A stretch of 64,000 nucleotides of DNA from Amylostereum areolatum (lineage: Eukaryota > Basidiomycota > Agaricomycetes > Russulales > Stereaceae), in assembly GCA_012932865.1 (NCBI GenBank), contig SAXG01000003.1, positions 372,001 to 436,000 on the forward strand, given 5' to 3'. Positions 11,597-24,321 of the stretch are shown piece by piece; positions within the stretch are counted from its first letter, which is position 1, and each line of letters opens with the position of its first letter. The notes beneath the pieces are model-generated. The model was not told the DNA's origin and did not search any database. It saw only the letters and a program-made list of their open reading frames with translations. A program made the position numbers and the translations under genes.

Positions 11597-13160
11597 TTAT
11601 GTGAACCCGCGCACACCAAGTACTCGCCGGACGTCGCTCGTAAATCGAAGAGAATCGAGCACAGGAAGCAAGTCGAGGAGCGCCTCGTCGTGTGGGTCGT
11701 GTGTCCATCCTTCGATTGGAATACCATTGGCTAGAGAGACAGTTTTGAATAAGAGGTGACTTAAAATAACTGATTGGCGTACTTTCGTTGATACTGTAGC
11801 AGACAGGGGAATTATCTATGAGACAGACGCGGGCTAAATCCTGTTCGACGACGGAAAGGTCTTTGCTGTACGATCCGTTAGGGAGCTGAGTACATGACTA
11901 TCGAAGGGTTGCATCAGACGCGGCACAGTAGGGCAACCGAGAGCAGATGACCCACCTCCCGAAACAAACGGCGAGAAAGAATCCCCGACCCGGCGTCGAG
12001 CCAATCGATGACAGGATCAGCATATTCTTGCATCGATGCTGTGAATATCACGAGAGTGTACCACGCAGAAACCTAAGGCCGCAAAGAGTGAGCAATCAGA
12101 TATTGTTCGAGCGAAAGGCTCAAATCACCTTGCGTAGGAAGAAATCCACAAACGGACGCTTGTATACATGATACGTCGTAGTCCGGCCACCGAGATGGAC
12201 TTCGACCATGTGCGCGTTCTTATTGCGCCGACCGAAGCTGAATCCGAGGAGGCCGGACCCCGACTCCGAAGCATTGAACGGACGCGATGTGGAGTGGATG
12301 AGGGTCTCATCGAGATCGAGCACGAGGGTCTTGGGTAGATGAAAAGGAGTCTTACGTGGTGCAATGGGGAGCCCGACAAGCGCAGTCTGTGGTGAAGGGG
12401 ATGGTGTACGCGTTTGCATATCGTCCGCATGTGGTGCCATGGTGATTGACGAGATGAGCGGGTGCGGAAATAGAGACGAGGAAAATGCCTGTCCAGAGCG
12501 GACGTTGGTTGGAATATCTGGATACTGGGAGATAGCCGGGGTGGCATCTGGTGCCGGTAGGTCCGTTGGTGAGCGAGCGACGGGTGGCGGATGAGGAAGG
12601 GTAGGTGATGTCGGCGGCGACGGATAGGGCGACGACTGCTGAGATAGCGGTTTCGTATCCTCGCCAGCGCTGCCCTTTTCGACCTCTTCTACACACAATG
12701 GGGTGCGGGACGATATGCGCCATGGGCCAAAACGGAGGACATCGGAGAGCGACCGGGCAGTGGCGCACATTGTGTGCCAAACAAGAACGAGGACGCGGAC
12801 GAAGAACATGCGGCGAAAGATGCTGGGGGGCTGGGAAGGGGACTTGGGACGGACGCATGCGCGCTGAGAGGGCCGGCGCACATGCTTAGAGGAGGCGGGG
12901 GGAGGAGGAGAGATGGTAGGCGGGTTGGGTTTTGACCTGCCTATACGACCTGGAGACGAGTTGGAACGACGGGGAGGCGGGGGAGAGGCGACGAGGGATT
13001 TGAGTGTCCACTTGGTTGAAAGAGATCCGGAGTCGTCGAAGGGCGGGAGGGGGGAGCACGAAGAGGAAGGAGGGGGAAACTCGGAAGTGGGCGTGTTGGG
13101 GACGGTGCGAGTGGACGCGAACACGTCGAATTGACGGGAGAGATAAGTGAGAGAGTTCAT
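11597..13160 (-). CDS. NEM1: Nem1-type nuclear envelope phosphatase (FCP1/HAD family)
   Basis: Catalytic subunit of the Nem1-Spo7 complex, which dephosphorylates the lipin Pah1 and so controls lipid synthesis and nuclear/ER membrane shape. Starts [15 protein letters not shown] long Ser/Pro-rich N-terminal region includes a hydrophobic stretch ([14 protein letters not shown]) likely to anchor it. The catalytic motif [12 protein letters not shown] has the DxDxT nucleophile and acid/base aspartates. After introns come [57 protein letters not shown] and the end [10 protein letters not shown] with a stop at 11597-11599. All exons join in frame without any extra base. No Spo7 partner is in the window. 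Confidence 0.92.
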
Positions 13161-13545
13161 GGCCGTAGTGCGACGCACTGGTCGCCGTGGGCGACGACGG
13201 GCGGGAGGGCGGGGAAGATGAGCGAGGGCGAGGTGGCGACGAGGACAAGAGGAGAGGACAAGTTGTGAGATTCGGACGATCGCGTGAAAGTTCCCCAACG
13301 CCGGACGGACCGTGCCCCAGGTTTTGTATTACAATTGTCCGACTACGCTCCTCAAACGTTTCTCTTCCCTCTCCGTTTCTATATCAGAACTCGCCGCCTT
13401 GGTGCCAGAACGTGCCCTTGTCGATCGTACAATCCACCTTATCATCCATCCGTTCGGTCCCACGCGAACTCGCGAAGCTCATTCTCTCCTTCGAACCACA
13501 CATATCGATGAACAATGCACCCCAACACATGGCTGACTGCCGCCA
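13161..13545. other. Intergenic region upstream of Nem1
   Basis: About 0.4 kb between the Nem1 start and the stop of the flavocytochrome gene, both on the minus strand; presumably the Nem1 promoter. Nothing further recognised. Confidence 0.4.
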
Positions 13546-15628
13546 CTACAGCCTCGCCCGACCCACCTCCCCAACGTGCCGTACGAACCCTGGCCCCAGC
13601 TGCTCCAGTCTCGTCACCCCCATTAATCGCATCCCCGTCAATATCTCCTCTCGTATGACTGCAACATGCCCGTCAGACCTCATCCGAAACAATGAGCCGC
13701 AGAATCACTCACTTTCGATCACCCGCTGACACCCTTCTTCACCCCAGAGTGCGTTCCCGTACAGGAATGCGCGCCCGAGTCCGACCCCACGCGCACCGAG
13801 ACAGAGCGCCTTCAGCACATCTGTCCCTCGCGTGACCCCTCCATCGATATACACTTCGTGTTTGCGAAGCAGATCCGGCCGCTGCAGGTGCAGCTCATAA
13901 AGCACCGTTACGGCCGCCGGTGCACTGCACGGCTGCATCAGCGGCAAAGTGCGACACTTTTAAAAACAGAACGCTCGTACAAGTCTAGTTCTCGCCCTCC
14001 GTGATTTGAGAGAATGATTCCGTCCACATGATATTTGTCCAACGCGATCTCTGCATCCTGTGAAGATGTCAGTGTATACGTCAGATAGCATGAGATGGTG
14101 ATGGTTATTCACCTCTACACACTGAATCCCCTTCACAATCAACGGAAGGTCCGTAAATCGACGTATCCAAGGGATATCTTCCCCTTAAGAAGCCATGTAC
14201 CATAAGCAACGTGCACATATAAACCCGAACGAAGTGAACGTACAGCATACGTCCGGGTCTTGGTACCCACTGATAGCCTGGCACGGAATTTGCTGTTAGC
14301 AGGGATGAGAACATGAACGTTTCATGCCATCACTCACATGTGCCACACCACCGACGCCGGAACCCGTGCTTGACGTCCCGACAAAATCGCCTTTCGCACG
14401 TTGGTCCCGCTCCCGCTTTCCAGGCACGGCCGCATCTACAGTGAGCATGATACCGCTGTAACCAACGTCTTTCAGTTCAGCGAGGAGCTTTTCGGTTGCA
14501 GGCCGATCCCTGTTGACATAGAGCTAGAGACGGTAAGATAAGAGTATTAGGAGTCCATTATTTCGACGCGTCTTCGACTACTCGCCTGAAATAAGAGTGG
14601 CTGACCGGGAAGTTTCACGGACATGATCTCCGGCAGTGGAACAGCTCGCGTTGTTAGGAAACCTGTAGGGCATACATCAACGAGGCCGCTTAACGACACA
14701 CATAGCGTTGACATACCCCTTGCAAGATACCCGCTTTGCCAGCCGCACGAACCATGTTCATCTCGCCATCCGGATGTCCCAACCTCGCCAGCGCCGCAGG
14801 GCATATAAAGATCGGGAAGTGAAGACGGATGTCCGAACAACTTCGTATCCGTCGAGGCGTCGGAGATCTTGTTCAATCTGCGTAGAAGTATTCTTGGAAA
14901 CGTTCGCAGAAATATATAAGGGAAAGGGAACAAACACCCGAGGACGGAACCAGAAGCGCGTGAACGCGGCACGATTCTCGTCAAACGCTGTATAGGACCT
15001 GGCGTTAGAACACCCTTGAACGATGATCAGGAGTGCACCCACTAAGCTCGTCGTCTCCCGCGGACCGATAATATCCCCATGCCGTCGCGCTCAAAACCCC
15101 TTCCGCCAATTGCTAGCCCAGCGACGATAAACTTTGCGGTAGCTATGAGCGTTTAGAATGGACACTCACCTCGATCTCACGAAGGTTCAGCACCGCGCCC
15201 GGGGATGGCAACGCATGTCTCGATTTCTGTATCCTCAGTTCCTCCTCCGTCGGCCGTTCTTTCGTGGTTGGGGCCGTAGTCTGGTCCACTTTACCAAGCA
15301 CAGCTTTAACGGGGAGTGTGTCGAGCGTTCCAGGTGGGTGGATCGGCGCGAACGCCGTGCTGCATGTCCCTTCAGCAGTAAGCCAGTGGTCAAGTGTGAG
15401 TACAGGTGAGTACACGCACGTCGCGTCCTTCCCTGCATACTTGAGCAATGGTCCAGTGCCTCCCGGGTGCGACTCGAGCAACTCAGTCACATCATAAACG
15501 GTGTCGTCAATGAGTACCCAAAGCGAGTCACGCGTGGTATGCTTGCTAAGCTCCGCGTAAGGTATCACAGACGGTGATTGCGGAACATCAGCCGACGAGG
15601 CAGGCGTCTTCGCATCCGTATCTTCCAT
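13546..15628 (-). CDS. CYB2: Flavocytochrome b2-type FMN dehydrogenase
   Basis: L-lactate or 2-hydroxy-acid dehydrogenase with an N-terminal cytochrome b5 domain (heme ligands in [11 protein letters not shown] and [10 protein letters not shown]) and an FMN alpha-hydroxyacid oxidase domain. Start [11 protein letters not shown] at 15628; an in-frame ATG at 15760 would add about 44 residues that could be a mitochondrial presequence. The catalytic histidine lies in [11 protein letters not shown], and the phosphate-binding part in [17 protein letters not shown] and [14 protein letters not shown]. End: [11 protein letters not shown]. Around 14811-14816 one base too many shifts SSLP to the next block [15 protein letters not shown]; removing one restores the consensus. 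Yeast Cyb2 works in the intermembrane space passing electrons to cytochrome c; the substrate here is inferred. Confidence 0.87.
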
Positions 15629-15997
15629 GGCTAGCTTGTACACGAGAGGTCGTGGATGTGAGAGAAAGCATCCTGGGAGTGCTATCGGGTCGACTGACGG
15701 GACTCGAAGCGACGGTGCGACGATCCGTTGAGTTGCCGTTGAGTCGCGGAAAGTGATCACCTGCCAACTTGGCTAGTGGCGGATGGCCACAGGTGACAGG
15801 CCCACAATACACTGACCAGCTATACGCTGTTATTCGATAAACCACGGTGCGCATTGCTGTCTACCAGCGATCGCAATGCGAATATATGACGCGTATGTAC
15901 AACGAAACCCACAGACCGTAAGGTATACAGGGATTGATAAGAGAAGTTCTTCCGTTCCACCGCAACACTGACTAATCATGCACAGTCGCCCTCCCCC
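15629..15997. other. Intergenic region upstream of flavocytochrome gene
   Basis: About 0.37 kb between two minus-strand genes. It may include the extended N-terminus (to 15760) of the flavocytochrome. No other feature seen. Confidence 0.4.
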
Positions 15998-18900
15998 TCA
16001 AACCTCAACCTGTAGCTCCTGCATCGCACGCTTGAGTTCAATGATGTCGGTCTCGAACCCACTGCTACTACCTGCCGGGCCGGTACGAGGCGAATGTATG
16101 CCCATGCCGTCCGACAGAGTGTTCCGACCATCGTCCTTCGCGAGCCACACGTCTAGCTGCTTGGAGATTGAACGTGCCTTAAGACGGAAGTGTGTGCGGA
16201 TGACATCTCCGAAGGGTTCCGGTGGATTCTTCAGATTGCCCAGCATCTACAACGAAACTTGTTACAAAACAAGGGTCATTCGAGGATAAGGTGAAAACGC
16301 ACGGCAGCCTTGACCACCATTCTGCGGACATTGGCAGAGTCTAGAGTAATTTTAGCGCAGGTAATGTGTTTTGAGCATCATCAGCACTCACATGCCACGG
16401 ACTGGGAGGTGCCAGCGCCATTTGCCCAACCCGGCTCATTAAGATACGGTTCATCGCACAGGATCATCGACTGGATGGATATAAGGACCTGTGGAGGCTT
16501 AGCGTTTTTTTCGTCATATATCCTCTAAACTTGCCTGTAGCAATGTGGACCTTCCGGCTACCCATCCAGGCCCGGACCATGTCCCAAGTAGCGACAAGCA
16601 AACCTTGCCATCCTGTGCAAAGATACGTAGTAAGCATGGCAAACGAACGAGGAAGGCGTGTTTGATACAGACTGCATACAGGTTTGGATTGAATCGATAC
16701 TTGCCCCCATTTGTCTATAACGGATTTCAGGATACAGAGGATCAATTCATCAACGCGGAACTTACCGTCATATACTTGACGCTGGGGGGCGACTGGTTAT
16801 ACCCGTGACCGAGGAAGATATCGAAAAGATAGCTAGAGAGGCGGTCAACAGAAGAAGCGGCTAGGTGGTGATTTGGTCTTACCAGCCATTCTGATAACTA
16901 GGTGGCATGAGTAGCGTGAGGCGAAGAGATACCCGGGGTTAGAAAAAACGTACGGAGTGCCCTCTGGACCGATGATGAGCGCCTTGATGATATCTACTCG
17001 GCTTTCATCTACGCGGAGGAAGATGGAAGAATCCCAAGCCACAGGAAGGTTAGTCGTTAGAACCGCAAGCTGCATTAACATGAGTACACGACAGTCTCTG
17101 CAGAGGTGTGTGCGCACCTCCTTCGCAATGGCCAAAGATCGTTTAGGAATATCGGACGATGCAAGCATCCGCGCCTCATTGTTGAAGAAGAACTTGTAGC
17201 TCGGGGGCTCGTCAGGGTTAGCCAACTTTCCGTCCTCTTGCGGAACGGTCAAGTCGCAATATTCGAACCGAACTCTTGTGGCCCATTCGACGTAGGCCTT
17301 CTGGGTGGCTTCATCAGAGGCGCCAGCATCCAAATATGCTTCCTGCAGCGTGGATGATGTTGAGATTTTTGGCAGCGCTGCGTGTAGCCTGTCTATGAAA
17401 GCGTCGCCTTTGGTCTCGCGAAGTGAACGGTCGATCGCATTGGCCGTAGAAAGGATGCGCTGACAGAACTTGAGAAGCTTGTCGTTTTCCTCAGACAAGA
17501 GTGGCCCCAACTGCTCTTTCGACTTCCCTTTCGTGTCGTTCGTCACCCGCTTCTGCTCTTCCGTCATCTCCGCTATCTCAGGTTCGACCAGCTTTGTCAC
17601 ACCTTCCAGACCCTTGATAGCAGCGCTGGCTTGTATAACAATTGACTCCATAAGTTCGCGGGGACCAGAACTCCCTTCGTAGACAATTGCGCGCTCCCGA
17701 ACAGGCGGAGCACCATTGGCTGTTCTCTTCGGCTGGTTGGTCTTGACTGAAGCGACGACCATGATGGGCATGCCCATCATGCTTGCCAATGCCTCGTGAT
17801 TGGAAATCGTCTGGGGAGGGTTAGCATGAGCAGAGAGTCATTCAACATAAACCCCATACCTCCAACCACTCGAACAGCTCAAAATACACAGCGGAACGCT
17901 CGGACATGTCCGCAAGGGAATCGTTGCGCAACAACGAGGTGCAGATTCCGTTGAAACGGCGACGAAGATGCGCAAGGGCTGTTGGATGTACGAGGTAATC
18001 GCTTGCACGGCCGCCACCTTCACGGTGGAGAGAAGGAAGGAAAACGCGAATCCCTGACATCAGAGTGCCCAGCTTTTGATCCTTTGTCTTCTGCAAAGCT
18101 TGAGCCTCGGCTTGGCCAGTGGTCTACGGCATGAAAGTGAGCAGCAATTTGAGCAGAAAAAACAGTCAGACTCACGTCCTCTCGTACATCCCCGGCATAG
18201 CCTGTCCCGACCTTGAGTTTCTTCTTCTGGACGGGGAAAGGCGGGTAGTGATCTTCGTCGTCATCGACCTCACCAGGTGCAGGGCTGGCGTTGGATGAAC
18301 TGGTCTTTCTACGCTTTGTGTCGCCATCCGGGCCCGGATTCTGGACCTGATCATGATACAAGGCTTCGAGCATCGACAGTCCGACTCCCAGGATAACGCC
18401 CTGCAGATCGGGACAGTGAAAAAGATCATAGTCGTCTTCGGCTTTCGCTGCCTCGACCTTTCGAGTGCTTATGGATTCACCGCACGCAAGACAAAACTCC
18501 TTCGCGCAACCCTTGCACCTTTGCCGAACGAGCCCTCGTAATTGTTCAATGTACTTCGGAAACGAGGACTTGACGGGCGGGTTAAAAACAGGGTGCAGGA
18601 GAGTAGTTTGCAAAATGAACTCACGTATATAGCGAAAAAGTCACTCTTACGCCTCTCGACGGAAGTACCACAGTCATGAGGACACATGCATCGTCCTTGG
18701 CTGAGATGATTGTAGAGGCTGAATAAGAAGCTTTGCTCGCCACCCTCAGGACAACCTTTCATCCATTGACTTTGAGTCATGAGCTTCACATGTTCGCTCG
18801 CCTTGGGTATGAAGACTGTCTCTGGATCTTCTTCCACCTCGATAACTTCTTCGCGTCTATCCTTCGAGAAGAATATGCCTACGAGCCGTCAGTGAGATGT

Positions 18901-19437
18901 TTTACAGGTGAGATATACAGGACCTTGCCTGCGTAGGGATCAATATCGGTTTGGGGTCTGGATGTGTCTTGTTTGACTTCGAAGTCCGAGTCATAGTCAA
19001 CATAGTCCTCTGCCGGAGCATCAGATGGGCTCTCGATATGTACTTGAAGTACACACCGTCATCTCCTTCATCATCACTGTCCCCAGTGGTGTCCGGTCCA
19101 TCTTCGTCGTCCTCAGGGGTCTATTAGCGCGTTGAAGCGCGTGAGTTAAGTATGACTTGTAAGACGCGTCGTGGGTCGAGGCACACTGACCGCAAGTCTG
19201 CCTCGCGTACCACTGCTAGCACTGGACACCATCACCACATCTCCGTCATCATCTACAACATCGTCGAAAGCGCCATCGAAGATATGTTCAGCCGCCTGCA
19301 TAACATCTTTGTACCGTTTGAGCGCCGCACGGGCTTGTGCCGAAGTGGCTCCCTGAAATGATGGTCTAAAGCGCGGACAAGACACGGGAAGATATAGAGT
19401 ATACCATCTCTACCAGCTGTTTTACTTCTTCATCCAT
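15998..19437 (-). CDS. Large UBA / Cys-rich / E2 ubiquitin-conjugating protein
   Basis: Start MDEEVKQLVEM at 19437. The first two exons form a UBA-like motif (EEVKQLVEM then GATSAQARAALKRYKDV). An acidic stretch and a cysteine-rich middle follow (CMCPHDCGTS, CKGCAKEFCLACGES), resembling a zinc-binding RING/IBR-like piece. The C-terminal third is a UBC fold of the large-E2 type (as in UBE2O or BIRC6): KALIIGPEGTPY, FDIFLGHGYNQSPPS, KYRFNPNLYA and the active-site block DGKVCLSLLGTW with the catalytic cysteine. It ends QELQVEV. It probably accepts ubiquitin on the cysteine and may combine E2 and E3 activities; that combination is inference. One intron (16489-16534) has a GC donor. Confidence 0.83.
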
Positions 19438-19821
19438 GGTAAAACTATCGTTGATGTTGTCGTCGTGGCAGGCCAAGGTAAGAGCGTAAGATGCGAATGA
19501 AAGGTAAAGTGACTCTCTACTAGGAGGCGGGTTACGTAACCCATTACAACAGAGCTTCAACAAGTTGAAATGATTGCCTTGATTGCCACTGAAGCTTGAA
19601 GCAGCTTGAAGCTTGAAGGACTACACTTCAGTGCTCCGGTGGCTCAGCCTCAGGGCAGCACTGCAACAGTGTGCGTTATCCACGCCTACACCTTATGATA
19701 AAAGACCAAAGGACTGCTGCAATGTTGATCACACGATTCTGGACACATGTAATCTCGCATACAATATATCGTAGTACAGCGTACACCCAGAACTGCTAAC
19801 TCCGAGCCTGAGAAACATTTA
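19438..19821. other. Intergenic region upstream of the E2 gene
   Basis: About 0.38 kb. It contains a short imperfect direct repeat of GAAGCTTGAAG units near 19590-19620. An in-frame upstream ATG at 19563 could lengthen the E2 protein. Confidence 0.4.
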
Positions 19822-20762
19822 CTAGCCATTGAGCATCCGCATCCTGTCTGGATGCATGCCAAGAGATGGCGGTCCACCCGGCCCATTTAGTGGCGGAGAG
19901 CTCTGTCCATTGGTAGGGGGAGGACCGCTGAAGTTGGGAGGGGGGCCCGATCCTGGTACGAAGCTCGGAGGGAAGCCAGGCCCGCCGGGCGGACCACCGC
20001 CGAGTGGCGGGAACGGTGCACCAGCTTGAGGAGGGAAGGGGGGAGCTAAGAATCATCAGTAACAGAGAGAACCAACGATGAGTACGATGCATCCGTTTTA
20101 AAGCCTCAAGGCGTACCTCCCGGTGGGAATGGAGGCCTCATACCCGGTGGGGGCATGCCGTTAGGTGGGAATGGGGGACCCCCTGGAGGACCGCTCATGC
20201 CAAGCGGGGGGAAGCCTCCAGGTCCAGGAGGGAATGGTGGGCGTGCTGGAGAATATGTATTAGTGCACGCATCAGACACAAGGATAATCACGCACGGAAG
20301 CCAGGAGGCGGGCCATTGAACCCACCCGGACCACCAAACCCTCCGGGTGCACCAAATGGAGGTCCACTTGGCGCAAGATGCTGAGGACCAAACCCGAAAC
20401 CACCTGGAGGTGGGCCACCTCCAGACTCATACGCTGATGTGATCTGGTCAATGATATTTTGCGCCTTGTCGTGACCGAGCGCTAGCAAAAACTGCGGTTA
20501 GCACGTCGCAAGTTTCTATTGTAGTGTGTACGCACATGCGTAGTAATCCCGAACGTTAGCGAGGTGATTTCTTCCGCTGTTGTGAGCCTTCCTGACTGAC
20601 ACTCGGGTCAACGGAACGCACGTCGTGAGGTATAGAGAAGAGCGACGCTCACCAGAAGTTGAATCGTGAGTCAGATAAACATCACAGTAATCGCAATAGT
20701 GTTTCTGGCCGTTGAGTTAGGCCGCGTAAAATGAGCATTTAAGAAGGAAAGCATACCGGCAT
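19822..20762 (-). CDS. YHC1: U1 snRNP C protein
   Basis: Zinc-finger protein of the U1 snRNP that stabilises pairing of U1 snRNA with the 5' splice site. Exon 1 encodes only MP (ATGCCG, 20762), and the next exon continues [17 protein letters not shown], then [19 protein letters not shown] and [16 protein letters not shown]. The C2H2-type finger (two Cys, two His) and the strongly conserved N-terminus are unmistakable. The rest is Gly/Pro/Phe-rich low complexity ([18 protein letters not shown]), as usual, ending [10 protein letters not shown] with a stop at 19822-19824. Confidence 0.93.
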
Positions 20763-21849
20763 CGCGCAATGGTGCTCGAAGGAGGGCTGACAGTGAGGAA
20801 AACGTGGTTCAAGAGAGGGTGATGCCGCCGGCTGCCGCGCCGCACGCGATTCAAACTCTCTCCCAAGTTCCCACGAATTCCAATTATTTCCAGCGGCGGT
20901 GCCCAGAGGGAGTCCGACGTTGACATCGACCTCCTCTCCCTTCATCAGCAACTCACTAGGTCCAAACCTTGTCTTCATCCCCTTGTTTTATATCGGCCTC
21001 ATGGTGTCTTTACGGACCCTCCATCTCCACGCACGAGAAGGAAGTGCAAGGCTGAGGAAGACTGAACTTTACAGGTAGAACTCTGGCCCTAGGGTTCTGG
21101 TGCGGGTCTCGCTGCGCCCGGCGCCGTGTGCTTTCGATGCCTCCAATGTGTCCAGGTCAGAACTATGCTCTCCTCGATGTCACCCATTTCAGCGCAATGG
21201 CATATACCCTTACCGCGGTAAGGACTTTTACGCGACTTTGTAGCCCAGGATGGATTCTCAGCAAGCCTTTCCATCCCCCCTCCCTTTCTTGTGCCTGCTA
21301 GACCTCGTTGAAACAGAGAACACGCCATATCCCGGGTAGCTAAACGATCAAGAAGAAAATCCAGACGTGACTATGGCGAAATACCACGCAGGTATCCTTA
21401 TCGCACACCCGTGTCCGTATCTCATACTTTTTCGTTCACATGAGCAAAATCAGTGCTTCAGTGCTACGGCCCTCGCCAGCTTTGTCAAGAGGGCGAGGCG
21501 ATCTATGGAAGGAGCGATGACGGCAGCCATGATAGACACCATGCCATCCGCTCTTCACTGCTCAGCTAAATTAAATATACGTGGTCCGGTACGTCGGGCA
21601 GCAATAAAAGTGGCTTCTCATGAAAAGCTCGTAGACTGCTGCCGTCGGGAGCGCTCAGATCGTTTCTGATTCGGATTGCATCTCAATTGCGTGAGAACCG
21701 ATGAGAGCGGAAGGCGCGATCATAGCATCAAACTACCTCATTCTGGTCGAATGCGAGAATCCACCAAAAATCCCTATAAGAAAGCAAAGATCCTTCGACG
21801 TACCCGTATCTCCATCTCCCTCGAGAACTTCATCTGCACTCAACCAAAC
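20763..21849. other. Divergent intergenic region, U1-C / peroxiredoxin
   Basis: About 1.1 kb between two outward start codons. Only short shadow frames are present, with no domain and no spliced extension. Promoters of both genes must lie here. Confidence 0.45.
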
Positions 21850-22841
21850 ATGCCGTCACTTCGCCTTGGTAGCACCGCGCCCGACTTCGAGGCTCAAACC
21901 ACGCAAGGTCCTATCAAGTTCCATGATTGGATCGGAGACTCCTGGGTGCGTATCCCCTTTCGTACCTTTCATGTGCCGCGATCCTGACTTCAACGCAGGC
22001 GATCCTCTTCTCCCATCCCGATGACTTCACTCCCGTTTGCACCACCGAGCTTGCCGAGGTCTCCCGCCGCGCCCCTGATTTCGCTAAGAGGGGCGTGAAG
22101 GTCATTGGCCTGTCCGCCAACGGCCTCGAGTCTCACCACAAGTGGGTTCAGGACATCAACGAGTGGGGGAAAACTGATGTGCAATTCCCCATCGTACGTC
22201 TCTCTAGCCCCCTTCTGCTTCATAACTCCTATTCAACTACTCTTCACAGATCGCGGACGCCGACCGTCAGATCGCAGTTCTGTACGATATGCTTGACGCA
22301 CAGGACCCCACCAACGTGGACAAGAAGGGCCTTCCCTTGACGGTAAGTTGGCCCAACACATACCTAGAAGCGCCATCTGACCGATCTACATCCCTTCGTT
22401 CACAGATCCGTACTGTATTCGTCATTGATCCCCAAGAAGGTCATCCGTCTCACGCTCTCGTACCCTGCCGCTACGGGTCGCAACTTCGACGAGATTCTCC
22501 GGTGAGTCCAACCCCGGACCTGCGAAGCTAGGGCAGCATCTGACCATCTCCATCTCTAGCATTGTTGACTGTAAGCAGAGCTATTTAAATTTTTGGGTTG
22601 CATGGCTGATTCGTCATTTCCAGCCCTTCAACTCACGGACAAGCACCGTGTCACTACCCCTGTTAACTGGAAGCAAGGCGACGATGTCGTTGTCCACGCG
22701 TCTGTGCCCCAGGCGGAGGCTGAGCGCCTGTTCCCCAACCTTACCACCTTCAAGGTAAGGCGTCTCTTTGGCTGTACATATTCATGGATATTAACTGCAT
22801 TCCAATAGCCTTACTTGCGCACCACTCCCCAGCCGGCGTAA
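21850..22841 (+). CDS. PRX1: 1-Cys peroxiredoxin (Prx6/Prx1 type)
   Basis: Thiol peroxidase reducing H2O2 and organic peroxides. Starts MPSLRLGSTAPDFEAQTTQG; no obvious mitochondrial presequence. The peroxidatic cysteine is in DDFTPVCTTELAEV. Later blocks include VIGLSANGLESHHKWV, DADRQIAVLYDML, IRTVFVIDP, then VNWKQGDDVVVHASV and the end PYLRTTPQPA, all standard for the 1-Cys subgroup. In the exon after IRTVFVIDP the run CCCC at 22430-22433 has one C too many; with three, the frame reads KKVIRLTLSYPAATGRNFDE as expected. Six or seven short introns are present. Confidence 0.9.
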
Positions 22842-23341
22842 ACTGAGGGGGAAAAGCAATTGTGTAGTCGATGATGTGTACGAGTGTGCTGTACGAATGT
22901 CGGATATATCTGTTGTGTGCTGTTCTGGACTTAGTTCGTACCATCCACGGTACTTGTGTTGGCATACATGTCTGGCGCCTGTCGCCAGATCACGCTTACT
23001 TCGGGGTTCGCCACTTCGGAAGGCGTTGAAAAAAGGGGAACTGGGAATCGCGTCGCCTGTAAGAGGGCATCGTCTGTTGGTCTATGCTTGTCATAAGTAC
23101 TCTTAGTCGCTTTGGTGAAGTTATAGGCTCGTCGGAAGATGTCGTATATTTGGAAGGGAGCGACTTCAAATTTGCCCTGTACATATTCGAATTCGTGGCC
23201 AAACTACCGGGTCGATTCACACGTGCTCTCAGGCGCTGGACGCGCGTCCACCGCTCGACGCGTCACTTTATTCTGCTCTTACACTGTATAGTACCCCTCT
23301 TCTCGACCGTCACACCGTACACACCCTTGCATTTCAACACA
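22842..23341. other. Intergenic region, peroxiredoxin / proteasome alpha-2
   Basis: About 0.5 kb between two plus-strand genes: 3' region of one and promoter of the next. No other feature recognised. Confidence 0.4.
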
Positions 23342-24321
23342 ATGGCCTCTGCAGATGGTGGTGCATACAGGTAAACGCGTGTGCAACCCTACATCTCAAC
23401 ACGCTAACGCGATCTCCAGCTACTCCTTGACCGTTTTCTCGCCGAGCGGTAAGCTTGTGCAGATCGAACATGCGTTGGCCGCTGTTTCAGCGGGGACCAC
23501 GAGCTTGGGTATCAAAGGTGCGCCGCAGCTGTGACATTGCTTCCCAGACCTCATATCAGTTCAGCGACAAATGGGATTGTGATCGCGACGGAGAAGAAGT
23601 CATCATCCATCCTCATCGACGATTCAATGCTCGAGAAGGTGGCCGTTATCTGCCCCAATATCGGCATCGTGTACTCCGGTATGGGTCCCGACTTCCGCAT
23701 CCTTGTCTCGAAAGCGCGCAAGAGCGCACAGGCGTACTGGAAGATCTATGGCGAATACCCTCCGACATTGGTTCTCACACAGGAAGTGGCCACGGTTATG
23801 CAGCAAGCTACACAGTCCGGGTGAGCGTTTACCCTTAAACGTCCACCACGCTCCTCTGAGCGTTCCGTTACGGTGCAGAGGTGTGCGCCCATACGGCGTG
23901 TCTTTGTTGGTGGCAGGCTGGGACGCCACCCGGGGCCCAACTCTGTACCAAGTAGACCCCTCGGGATCGTTCTGGGCATGGAAGGCAAGCGCTATCGGAA
24001 AGAACATGGTGAACGCGAAGACCTTCTTGGAAAAGCGGTCCGTTTAATTTAGCTCTCTCTGCTCTCTTCAATATTAACCGCCGGACTGTGTTCAGGTACA
24101 ACGATGATATTGGTCTCGAGGACGCCATTCACACGGCTCTTCTCACACTGAAGGAGGGGTTCGAAGGTCAGATGACGGAGAAGACCATCGAAATCGGTGT
24201 AATCACTGTGCCCACTGCAGCAGAGCTCGCGGCCGGAAAGATCGGGGGTGAAACAGGTAGGCCAAAGCCTACGTTCCGGAAGTTGACGGAGGAAGAGGTT
24301 CGCGACTATCTGGCGTTGTAA
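23342..24321 (+). CDS. PRE8: 20S proteasome subunit alpha type-2
   Basis: Non-catalytic alpha-ring subunit that gates the 20S core. Starts [20 protein letters not shown], containing the alpha-type N-terminal signature YSxxxTxFSPxG and [12 protein letters not shown]. Conserved pieces follow in order: [56 protein letters not shown] and [17 protein letters not shown]. The C-terminus is [13 protein letters not shown]. Introns are short and in phase, with no broken frame. The length of about 250 residues is normal for the family. Confidence 0.95.

Noticed and set aside
11164..11727. Long minus-strand frames downstream of Nem1
   Set aside because: They overlap the last Nem1 exon in another frame and run into its 3' region; no conserved content.
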